Assembly: GCA_030267565.1 (NCBI GenBank)
Contig: BRXU01000008.1
Span: 3,230,001 to 3,294,000 of the forward strand
Length of the DNA: 64,000 nt
Direction: 5' to 3'
Source: Pleodorina starrii
Lineage: Eukaryota > Chlorophyta > Chlorophyceae > Chlamydomonadales > Volvocaceae
Shown here: piece by piece, positions 45,449-57,400 of the stretch
Numbering within the stretch: position 1 is the first letter of the stretch
How the letters are laid out: every line of letters starts with the position of its first letter
Made by a program: the position numbers and the translations under genes
The notes under the pieces: generated by a model
What the model saw: the letters and a program-made list of their open reading frames with translations, nothing else
Databases searched by the model: none
What the model was told of the DNA's origin: nothing

Positions 45449-48400
45449 TCAGAAATCGTCGTCGTCAAAGCCGCCGCGCCCTCTCCCCCCGCCCCGCCCT
45501 CCACCGCCGCTAAACTCATCAAAGCCCATGAACCCACCCCCCGCCGCGGCGCCGCGCCCCACGCCGCCGCCCGCGCCCCCGTCCTCCTCCTCATCGTCAA
45601 AGTACAGGAAGCCCTCATCTCCGGCGCCCGTGGCCGCGCCGCCGCCACCCGCGTCGCCCTCCTCCTCCGCCCCCGCACCCGCTCGGAGCTCCTCCAACTG
45701 CCCCAGCATGTCATCCTCCTCCCCAAAGCCCTCCTCTCCCAGGCCGCCCCGCCCGCCCTCGCTCTCCACCTCCTCGTCCTCATCCTCGCCGTCGCCGCGC
45801 AACCGCAGCTCGCCCTCCTCCTCGTCGTCACCGCCGTACCGTCCGTCGTACGTCTCGTCCTCTTGCAGGTCCCAACCCTCCCGTTCCAGCGCCTCGATCT
45901 GACCGTCGTACGTGGCGCGACGGCCCTCGGAGGAGGTGGCGGCGGTGATGGCCAGGCCCAGCAGCTCTCGGAGGAAATCCTGAGGCAGCATGCCCGCGGC
46001 GGCGGCTTGCCTGCGGGGGAGGGGGAGGGAGGAAATAGGTCAAGGGAGAGGTAAAGAAGGAGAGCCCATACAGGGAAACGTTAAATGGTAAGCTTTGCCA
46101 AATAAACATGCGTGGCTGTGTGTGATGATGCCTTGCTGGTTAGGGCATTGGAGGTTGGCCGTAAATCATCAAAGCAACGGCACCGTCCTCCTGCAAGGGC
46201 CGAGTGTTGGGGACGACCGTGCGAGCGATCGGGCGCAGCGATCGTGACTGCGGAACGTGCACTGGAGCCTTGGCTTCCGTTCCTGGCGGCACAAGAGACT
46301 GCGGTAGGCCAGTGACTCTGTTGCAGGGCAAAATACGCGGCGCCGGTTCGCAGCCCTGTAGCCCTGCAGACCACCCGCCCTTCCCCTCTCACCCCGTTTC
46401 CTGCACACCCACCCATCCACCCACCTCCAAATGGGGCTGTCGGGGCCGAGGTCGGGGCTGCCGTTGATGTCGAAAACGGCCAACTCGCCGCTGTCGGCCG
46501 CAACAAAGGCCTGCGGGCGTGCATGCATGCATGCGTTACACGCTTAGCGACGCGCGCAAAGCGCCTCAGGGCGGTGGCGGTGCATCAAGCAAGGTGACAA
46601 TAGGCTTGACGGGGCAAGGCCGGCTGGCGCGGCTTGCCGACAATGCTGGCTGGATAGCTGGCTGGCGCGTCTCTCTCCCGCCACGGGAACCACCTTCCTC
46701 CCTCCCTCCCCAGCAGCACATCGCCACCCCACGCTCCCACGCACCGCGCTCTCACCTCAATCTGGACCAGTCCCCTCAGCCCCAACCGGTCAGCAATCAG
46801 CGCCGCGCGCTTGCACGCCTCGTCCAGCGCCGCCGCCGTCAGCGCCGCCTCCGGCGGAGGGACCACCCACGTCGACGGCGCGTGCGCCACCAACGCCGCC
46901 GTCGCCGTCCCCACCGCCGGCAGCGCCGCCAGCGCATCCGCCGCCTCCACCGCCGCCGTCGCTGCCCGGCGCTCCTCCGCAACCAGCGCCTCATCGCCCT
47001 CGCCCTCCTCATCCTCCGCCGCTGCCGCCGCGGCGCGCTCCGCCGCCGCATTGACGGCCTCCGTCGCCGCCTCCGCGGCGTTGCGCGCCGCCGCCACCTC
47101 CGCCTCCGTGCGCTCGTCCAGCTCGCTCGCCGCCGCGAGGTCCGCCTCCGAAACCACACTGGCCCGCATCGCCGGCGGCAGACAGCTCATACCGCCCATA
47201 GGGCCCATCAGCGCAAACGAAACCTCCACCCAGCCCTTCTCCCGGCTGCAGTGCAGGCCAGCGGCGACGGCGCCAGCCGGCGCCGCCGCTGCCTCCGCCT
47301 CCGCGCTGCGTTTCTTCGACGCCGTCCCACGGGTCGGCGCAGCGTCCGCCGACGGCGGCGGCGTCGCCAGCACCATGAACAGCGGGTCCGTCTCGACGAA
47401 CAGCTCGAAGGCCAGAGCCGGCGGTGGCCGCGGCGGCATGCGAATCTCGCCGTGCGGGTACGACAGCGAGTCCGCGGGCAGCGTCGGGTCGCCGTCGCGT
47501 AGGGCCGCCATGAAGGTGACGACGTCGGCGCCGCAGGCGAGGCGCGCGACGCCGGCGCCCGCCACGTCGGCCACCGGCCGTACGACGAGGGAGACGCCTG
47601 GCGGCGGGTCCTCCACAACCTCCGACCGAAGGCGCTCCAGCAGCTGTGTACGTGATGATTTCGAGAGGGCGGAAGAGAAGGGAAAAGTAAGGAAGCTGTC
47701 GAAAGGAGACAGTAATGAAGTCATGAGGAGACATGATCGGTACAGCAGCTTCGAACCCACCTGGCCCCAAACACGCAAACACACACAACGCACAGACTCA
47801 CATCAATCCCCAGCACACACGCGCACATTCTCCCCCTCTCTCTCCCTCATACACACACACCCACCCTCTGAAAGCGCAGTCCCTTTTCATTCTTCGATCC
47901 ATATACCGCTCGATTTCCATTCCCAACCCGGAAGCGCAGGCATTTCCTACTTCCCAAACCATGCACACACGCGCGCAGCGCACATGCTCCCCTCCCCTCC
48001 CCTCCCCTCACCCCCCTGACGGCCCCAGTCCTGCTGAAGCCATGTCCTAGCCATGTCCTGCCCACCTCACCTCCTCGGCTTCCTGCTCCTCCAGATCTGC
48101 CGCCACCACCGCCTCCTCCCAGGTCAACAGGAAGCGGGGCGGCGCGTCCACACCCTGGGAGTGCAGGTCCTGTGAACAAGGCGGCAGCAAAGCAGGGCGG
48201 GGAAAGGGAAAAAGGCAGCGTGAAGAGGCGGGGCGGGGGGATGGAGAGGGGTTCCTTGAAGTGCAATGCGACATTGGTACTCGCTGTAGCAACCAGACAC
48301 CAAATAATATTAGGTAAGGCGAGGGAAAGGGCGGGCGGCACCAGGCGAGAAACAGTCGGGCGGCACCAAGGGTCGATACCGTTGCTCATGGCCCATCTGA

Positions 48401-51400
48401 CCCGCCGACCCACGGGCCATCTGACCCGCCGACCCACGGGTCATCCGACCCGCCGACCCACTGACCTGTAGCAGCTCCCCGGCCTCCGCCCGGTCCCACA
48501 GCCACGCCAGCTGCTGGCTGCCCGGACCTGCGGAGCGGGATATGGAGCAGTAGTCAAGAGAGGGAGGTTGAGGAGGGGGAGGAGGAGGAGGAGGAGGAGG
48601 CGCATGTGGACCTCGGGTGAGAGAGAAGCCCCCCAGAGGCGCTTTGCACCGGGGGCCACGCCAAAGACACGGTGCACATGTGAAGCAACAGAGAAGTCGC
48701 GGCAGGGGTGGGATATACGTGCGGATGCAAGTGTTCGGGCGCCGCCGCCATGCCGCCGCGCCGGGTGGTGATGTCCCCGGATGGGGGCCCGGCGCGGTGG
48801 GGCGGCGAAAACCCAGCGGCCCCTAACGGGGCCTGGTCAGTGTCGGTCGACTTAACTAATTGGCGGGGCACTGAGTTGGGCCCCGACAACACTCTCGCGA
48901 CCTGGGCAGGCTGGTGCAGCGATGCTGCTGCTTATGGAGCAATGGTTCAATGATGTGCCGAACGCGGCGGGCGACGACAAGCGAGTGGCAGCTGCACGCA
49001 AGCCGAAGCTCAGCTCTTTCTGCTCCTAACCCCCTGAAACGAGCCGCATTCGAGACCTGCACACACACACAACGCTCACACGCACACAGCGCATGCCCTT
49101 CATGCCTCCCTTCCCCCACTCCCTTCCCCAGTTGCTCTCTCCCTCCCTCCCTCCCTCCCGCCTCCCTCCACTCACCCACGCAGGGCACCCCCTGCAGCTC
49201 CAGCAGCGCCTGCAGGTCCCCGCATTCGGCCATCTCGCCGCGAGCCGCCACCAGCACCACCGCCCCCGCCCGCTCCGCATCCTCCGCGAAGGAAGCCAGG
49301 TCCAGGGGGCGGGCCGGCGGGGGGCCCACCTGGCCCAGCACATTGTCATCCCACAGTGAGGCGACACCCTGGGGGGTTGAGATGGGGTTTTGGTTGGGGG
49401 GTTAAGGGGATGACAGTCCGGACAGACAAGATATTTCACGAGGGGAATGGAAGCATCCGGAGGAGGGGGTGAGGAATCCGGCAGGCGTGGCGGGTGGCGG
49501 CGCTGGTCCAGGCACTGGTACTCAGGTACTGGTACTGGCACCAGCGCGCAATTGAGGACAGCGTGCTACGGACAGCGCAGATGCGGGGTGGGTGGGTGGG
49601 TGGAGAGCGACAACAAGATGCGCGGACACGTTGCGGTAAGGGCGGGATGCCGATGCGACAATTACGCCATGCGGGGCAGCGCAGGGCAGCGCGGTTGCCG
49701 CTTCACGAAGCACACAGAGCGTGGAGGGACGGGACGGAATGGAGGGGAGGATGTTCGGGCGCCGCCGCCTTGCCGCCGCGCCGGGTGGTGACGTCCCCGG
49801 ACGGGGGCCCGGCGCGGCGGGGCGGCGAAAACCCAGCGGCCCCTAACGGTGCCTGGTCAGTATCGGTCGACTTAACTAATTGGCGGGGCACTGAGTTGGG
49901 CTCCGACAACACTCTCGCGACCTGGGAAGGCTGGTGTAGCGATGCTGGTGCTTATGGTGAAATGGTGCTGGTACTGCAGCTGCTGATGCTCTTCTAACGA
50001 GCGCGCTTGGTTTTGCGAGAGACGCACGAAAGAAAGCGGCAGCGCAGGATAGCAGAATGGCAAGGCGCCGTGCGACAGACAGGTGCCGTCCTTCCAGGCT
50101 TCCCCCAAGGTTCGTATGGGCACAACGACACGCGCGGAAGCACAGTGTGGAGGAAAGAGATGACATGCAGTAGCGAATGTTCGGGCGCCGCCGCCTTGCC
50201 GCCCGCGCCCGGCGCGGTGGGGCGGCGAAAACCCAGCGGCCCCTAACGGGGCCTGGTCCGTGTCGGTCGGCTTAACTAATTGGCGGGGCACTGAATTGGG
50301 CCCCGGCAACACTCTCGCGACCTGGGCAGGCTGCTGCAGCGATGCTGCTACTGCTGCTGCTGCCGCAGCTGCTGATGCTGCGCGAAGGGGCACATGCGAT
50401 GTACGAACGCAACACGGGACGCACAAACAGACCGGAGCGACCCACGGCGGCATAAATCATCATCATCACCCAAACAAGGCGCGGCACAACGCACCATGGG
50501 CCCAACTGCCCACTTCCCCCCCCCAGCCCGCACGCCCTCCAGCCCACCCCCCCACCCCCTCCCCCCATCCGTGTCCCCAGCCCCGGCCCGTACCTCCATC
50601 CCCGCCGCCGCCAGCTCCGCCTGCACATCCCGGTGTGCCGCCCTCTGCTGCCGCTGCACCTCGCCGAGAGCGTGGAGCGACACGCTCTCCCGGGCGGCGG
50701 TTCGCTCCAGGGAGGCAAGCGCCTCGGGCACGCTGGGCCGGGAGACTGTCGAGGGGGGCAGGGCGTTAGACGGGAGATGGGGCGCAGGGTTAGGGGAAAT
50801 GGGGGAGAGCGTGGTGGGGGCAGACTCGACTCGCCCCTCCAAACCGTTGCTTACCACACCGCCCCCAACCCCATTGCCGTCCGCCCACCTACCCACGGGT
50901 CACCCACCCACCTACCCACGGGTCACCCGCCCACCGCCCCACATGGGTCACCCACCTGTTGCCAGCGTCACTGCGTATATGCACTGCGTCTCGGGCCGGC
51001 CCGTGGGCATGGGCGGCGTCACTCGCAGCTCCTGAACCGACATCGACTCGGGCAGGTCCTCCTGGACGGGGTGAACACACACACGGGCGGTGCGGTGCGG
51101 TGCGGGGGGCGGGGGGTGGGGAGCGGAGGGCGGGTGGGTCGAGAGCGAAACGGTGCTTGGCGGCGGCGGCGGAAAGGGCATGAACGACATACAGGCAGGC
51201 TGGGGTGCGTGGAGTCCCGGGTAAGCCCCGTTGGATGGCAGCAAGGCACCGTTGGATGGCTGTCACACTGGTGGGTCAGGGTTTTAGGGTTACTTTCCCC
51301 TTACATCTCAGTGTTTTCTTCCAGAGTATAAGACCCCCCCACCCCCCACCCCCACACAGACCACCAACCAAACGACCAATTGCTTAAAATCCACTGCCAG

Positions 51401-54400
51401 CCGTTGCCCTCAGAAGCGGCCTGGCCCCCAGGCCGATGGTGGCTCACCTCGGGGTCCATTCCCAGGCCGGCGATGTAGTCGGTGCGGCGGCGCAGCAGCT
51501 CCGCCCTCCGCGCGTCGGTGTTGCGGCCCTCGCCCATCGGCACCATCAGGAACGGCTCCACCTGCAAGTGCAGCAGGGATGGCGGGCGAGGAGGGGATTA
51601 CTCACGTATAGACCGGAGCCCGTGAAGGGCCAGGAGGAGAGGGATGAGAGGGTGGGTATGTATGTGTAAGAAGGGTGCAAAGAAAGAAGCGACGGGGGGG
51701 GAGAGGCGCAGTAGCAGGAGGTGGTGGGTGAGGATGGGGAGGGAGGGGGTGGCGTGTGAACCTGCCGGGAAAAAAAGAACGCGATGCCCGAACGCGTCCC
51801 CTTCCGCCCGCCCTCTTCTGTCCGACCGCTTTCCCTCCCCCGATCTTTCCCTCCTTTCCCTTCCAAAAACCAACTCCCGCCCCCCCCTCGCTTCCCCCCT
51901 CTTCAAGCCTCCCACACTGTGCCCCCCCACCCCCCGCCCCTCCGTCCCGGCCCTGAGAGCCGGGGGGCTTTCCCCAACCCCATTTCGCCACCCACCACCA
52001 CGCCTCCTCAGCCAATAGCCCATCAACACCCGTGACTCATTCTTTTATAAAGGAGCATATCACTCCCTGATCCCCCCGCAGCCCCCAGCCCCCTAACCCC
52101 CCCCCGGCCGCCACTCACCACGAGGTCCTGGTACTTGGACAGCTTGGACACAATGTTGGCCCCCGCCACCAGACCCGCCTCCCGCCCCCAGTGCCCGTCG
52201 CCGCCCACCACCACCCACACCCGAGTGGGGTTGAGCGGCGGCGCCACGGCCGCCAACTCCGCAGCCTCCAGGTCGCCAGCCGACAGCGCCTGCGCCACCA
52301 GCGGCACCGTCGGGTTGGGATACAGCCCCACATCCATCTCCTCCTCATCATCCTCATCCTCCTCTGCCTCGTCCACCACGACGTCGGCCGCGTCCTCGCC
52401 CTCCTCCGCCTCATCCAGGAGCTCGCCTCCCTCCTCCTCCGCCGCCTCAGCCTCTTCAACTTGATGGTCCGTGGCACCGGCGCTCGCGCGCGCTACTCGC
52501 CCGCCACCACTTCGTGCCGCCGCCGTCGCGCGGGCCACGCCGCGCGCAAAGCCGTCCTCGTCCTCCCAGTCCACCCGTCCCAGCGTGCCCGCGAGGCCCT
52601 CGCCCTCGTCCTCGTCGTCGTCAAAGTCCTCGCCGTCGGCTTGGCTGGAGCTGGTCGCGGGTTCGAGTCCGTCTGCCTGCATGATTTCCGCCAGCGGTCG
52701 GAAGGTGGGCAGCTGTGCCAGTCCGCCGCTGAAGGGGTCCAGGATGAGCTCGTTGTGGAGGCCGTCCAGGGAGGGGCCAATGGCGGCCAGCACTGGCAGA
52801 CCGGTTTCCGGGCACACGTCCACCGGCTGCGGAGGAGGTACGTGGATCGGGGGGTGAAGAGGGGTGAGGGGGAAGATGAGAGGCGGGTGAGGAGGGGGGC
52901 GAGGAGGGGATTAGGGGGTAGGAGGCGGGTGAGGAGAAGGAATAGTGGAGGGATACGGTAGGGGGAGAGTGAGGAGGAAGAGGAGATTGTGGGGTGGGAG
53001 AAAGGTGGGGTGAAGAGGAACAGGAGACGAGGAGACATGGGTTCTTCAGAGGGCGGGCTAGAGCGAGTGGGAGTGCCCTGGGGTGAGGAGGGACGAGGCG
53101 GCATATCCTTCAACCTTACCCTGCCTCTCACTCCCTCCCGACCCCCCCCCCCTTCTGCCCCCCCACCCCTACCCCAGTCAAAACATGCACACCCGCGCGC
53201 AACCCCACACACAGCCACCCCCCCACCCAGCTCCCCACCTTGGTCTCGAATCCGAGCTCCATCAGCGCCAACGCCTCCAGCTCCCCGCCATCCAGCTTCC
53301 CGCCGCCACTGACCGCCACCTCCCGCGCCAAGCTGCCCTCCGCCCCATCTACCGCCGCCCCCACCGCCATCGCCGCCGCCGTCAGCCCAGCGCTCGCATA
53401 CACAGGCAACTCCACCGCGTCGTCAGGCGGCACGTTCCACACGTAGGCGGACGGGCTGGCCAGGTCGGGGCCGTTGCTCGCGGGCCCAAACGCCGCGCCA
53501 GCGGCCACCAGCGCCGCCTCCTCACTCCCCGGTTCCGGCTCCGGCTGCCCCTCCTCCCGAGGCAGGATCACCGCCACGCCGCCCGCCGCCTCCTCCTCGT
53601 CCTCCTCGTCCTCGCCAGCCTCCAGGTCGAATGCCTCGGCCTCCTCGCCCTCGCCCAGCTCCTCGCCCTCGCCCTCGGCAGAGGCCTTGGCAGCTGCCGC
53701 CTTGGCGTCCACGGATTCAATGAGCTCGGCGGCCTGCATGAGGGGGTGCGAGCGAGGCTCCCGCCGCGCCTGGCGCTCCTGCGGGGGCAGAAATCGGTAG
53801 GTCGGACGCAGAGCGGTAAGGGCAAGGAAGAAGAGCTTAAGCGGAGTCATCGACTCGGAAAGCAGAACTTCCAACGCCCTGCGATAGCACCCACCCGCCT
53901 TCGCCACCGGCCCACCCGCCCCGTCCACCCTGCCGCCCTTCTGCCCTCTGTTCGCCGCCTCTCAGCTCTCACCCTGAATCTGAGGTACAGCTGCACCGGC
54001 GTGATGAGTCCGGTCCGCAGCTCCATCACCTCGTCGTCATTGTCGCACATGCCCTCAAGCACAGTCCGCTCCTCGGCGGCAGCGGCGGCGGCGGCCTCCT
54101 CCTCCTCCGGGGTCGGCTCGGGTATCTGGGACCGACCGGAGGGGCGAGGCAGGCAGCAGGACGACAGAGAGGGGGGGAACAGCGGGGTGGGGTGGGGGGT
54201 GGGGGCGGGGGCAAAAATAAGAACCGCAGCGAAGGGACGGAGAGGGGTGCGGGGGAAGTTGTTGCTGCTGCTCCTAGGGTTTGGTCAGGGTTATTATTGG
54301 TGGTGTTGGGGGACAGTGGATACGGGTTGTTGTCGTTGTTGGTGCAACTGTGTGTGCAGGTTTGCTGGTGTCGAGGGTGGGCTAGTCCGTGCGCGAAAAG

Positions 54401-57400
54401 ACGCCGCCATCGGCTGTCGGATGCGTGCGGCTATGCAGTTATATTCAGCTTGTCCGTCCAGGCTCATGTCCGAGGGCCGGTTAATGAATTGAGGCGGCCA
54501 CACGGATAATCTAATGGAGGGCCGCGAGCGAGCCGCGGTCGTTGTGGCGCCCTTCCGAAAGCGGAGTCTCGCGAGCAACCGTTGGGGTACGGCTCTTGCC
54601 GCGAGTGCTTGGAGCGCGAATGAACACGCACGCAGTGCAATGAAATTCCAACTAAAACCGCAGAAAGTCAAGTGCGACAGAGAAATGAGATCATGGGCAT
54701 ACGAATCAGCCGGCAACTGTTCGCAAGGGGGCCCGTCACCACAGCCAAAAGGCTCAGCCAAGAGATCGAGCTCTAATTCAGTTGAAATGGATAAGAGAAT
54801 TAAGCCATAGCGTGCAGTTTGATGCAGTGTGGTGCAGTGGGTGGTGCGCACGTGTATATCGAGTGGTGCTTTGCTTGTCCTTCCAGGCTCATGTCCAGGG
54901 GCCGGATAGATTTCAAAGCGGCCGCACGGATAATCTACTGGAGGCCTGACCCAAGCCTCGCAGTGCGGGGTTGGGGTCGGTTGCTGTGGCGCCCCTCCCA
55001 CAGAGGGTTCCCGCGCGCAGGGGTGGAGTGAGGCCCCGGGCTGCGGCGAGTGCTTGGGGCGCGAACAAGGCCGCCGCCAGTACGTGCGAAACGCAGGACT
55101 GCAAACCGCACACCAGGCCCAGCAAACACAGTCTGACGCCTATACATAATCATTGTCCACTCCCCACTCTCACCCCCGCCGCCTCCCGCTCCGCCGCCTC
55201 CTCCTCCGCGTCCACCGCCTCCAGCACCTCCCAGCCGTGCCGCCGCGCCAGCTCGCAAATGGCCGCCATCTGCCAGGCCGCCACGACCCGCGGGTCGGCG
55301 GCCGTGCCCTCGATGCCGTCGGGCAGGCGCACGTCGGGGTCGGGCAGGTCCTTGACGCGGGTGAGGGGGATCTCCATGTCCGCCTCCACCGCCTCGTCCA
55401 GGGGCACCGAGCGCATCACCTCGGACAGCGTCGCGCCGAAATCCTGCGCCGGGGGTACGGCAATATGAATGCGTGTTTCATTGTGCTGGGTACGGTTATA
55501 TGTCTGCGTGTTTTTTGTGCTGGGTACGGCAATATGATTACGGGTTTTGATGTGTAGGGTACGGCATTAAATTCGCGTGTTTGTGGTGATGGGTACGGCA
55601 ATATGCTTGTGTGCTTCGCAGCGGATAGGCAGACAGGCGTGACATCTGGACCGGAGAATCCCGGGGTTCGAATTCTCCCGCCGGCCCCGAAGTCGTGAAA
55701 GGAGTGATGAGATGGTGGACGGCCCATGCATGTCGGGGGTATGACATGATGGTCAAGCGCTGTGCGGTTGTGCAGTTATATTCAGCTTGTCCGTCCAGGC
55801 TCATGTCCGAGGGCCGGTTAATGAATTGAGGCGGCCACACGGATAATCTACTGGAGGGCCGCGAGGATGCCGCGGTCGTTGTGGCGCCCTTCCGAAAGCG
55901 GAGTCTCGCGAGCAACCGTTGGGATACGGCTCTTGCCGCGAGTGCTTGGAGCGCGAATGAGCACACACGCAGTGCAATGAAGTCCAAACTAAAACCGCAG
56001 AAAGTCAAGAGCAACAAGAAAGCCAAGTGTGACAAAAAAAACGAGATCATGAACATCTGGATCCCCCGGCAACTGTTCGCAAAGGGACCCGTCACCACAG
56101 CCAAAAGGCTCAGGCAAGAGGTTGAAATCTGGACATCTCATTCGGCTCAAGTGGATAAGAATTAAGCCATAGCGTGCAGTTTGATGCAGTGTGGTGCAGT
56201 GGGTGATGCGCACGTGTATATCGAGTGGTGCTTTGCTTGTCCTTCCAGGCTCATGTCCAGGGGCCGGATAGATTCCAAAGCGGCCGCACGGATAATCTAC
56301 TGGAGGCCTGACCCAAGCCTCGCAGTGCGGGGTTGGGGTCGGTTGCTGTGGCGCCCCTCCCACAGAGGGTTCCCGCGCGCAGGGGTGGAGTGAGGCCCCG
56401 GGCTGCGGCGAGTGCTTGGGGCGCGGCGTGCAGAGCAAGAGGGTGCGGCCCAGAGATGCAGCGCAACCAACCCCAACCCCACCAATAATAGAGCCAATAA
56501 CCACAACATTGCCCCCACCCCCACCCCACCGGCACTCACCCCCAGCGCATCCACAGCCGCATTCAGCGCCATTCGGTGCCCTTCCAGCGCCACAGCCGAC
56601 ACCATGTCAGCGGCCACGGGGTTGGGGTCGTCGCCGTACTGCGCGGATGTGAGTGTGAGTGTGTATCATCAATATACGTAGGGGGACGGTTTGGGGGGAA
56701 ACGGGTTCGAAAGGAAAAGCGGCGGACTCGCAAACCCGTGCTCCCCTCTTCCTCCCCGCTGCCACCGCCGGTAGTTGGATGGCTGGCTTCTGCAACCCGC
56801 ACCATAACCGCACTTCCAACTGCATGGCCGCTCGTCGAGTACATAGCAAGCAAACAGTGCCCGTCTCCTTCTCCGCTGCGATATGTTTTTACCCTCCCCT
56901 CCCCTCCGACTCTGCTGAGAACTGCTGCTGCCGCTCCGCTCCGCTCCTCGCGGCACTTACCCCGCGCGGCAGTCCGGTGGCCTCCTCGAGCTGCTCCTCC
57001 ATCTCCTCCACCATCATCTTCACCTGAACAGGAGGAGGAGAAGGAGGAGGAGGAAAAGGGGAGGAGGAAGAAAAGAGGAGGGAGGAAAAGGGGAGGAGGG
57101 AGGTCGTGTGGGTGCAATGCGGCAGGCGGAGGGAGGAGGATCAAGGGCGTCAATCTACGGACTGGTTAGGGCAACCAGGCAAGGAAAGGGGGGCAACCAG
57201 CCAACGATGCCCGACGAGTGTCTCTGAAGCCCGAAAACCCTAAAACACCTCGACGGACCCCGCAACCCTCTCACCCGTGCGGGCCCGTCCGAGTCGTCCC
57301 AGTGATCCGGATCCATATCCTCGATCCACTTGTTGTACTCGTCCGCCTCCTGAGAATCCAGGGAGGGGTTTTCCGGGACGGGGAAAGGCGGGGGGCCAAG

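Noticed and set aside
46811..48019. 402-aa plus-strand Ser/Ala-rich ORF
   Set aside because: Antisense of the long ligase-like exon 47643-46756, which has clear ATP-grasp homology and matching splice phases.
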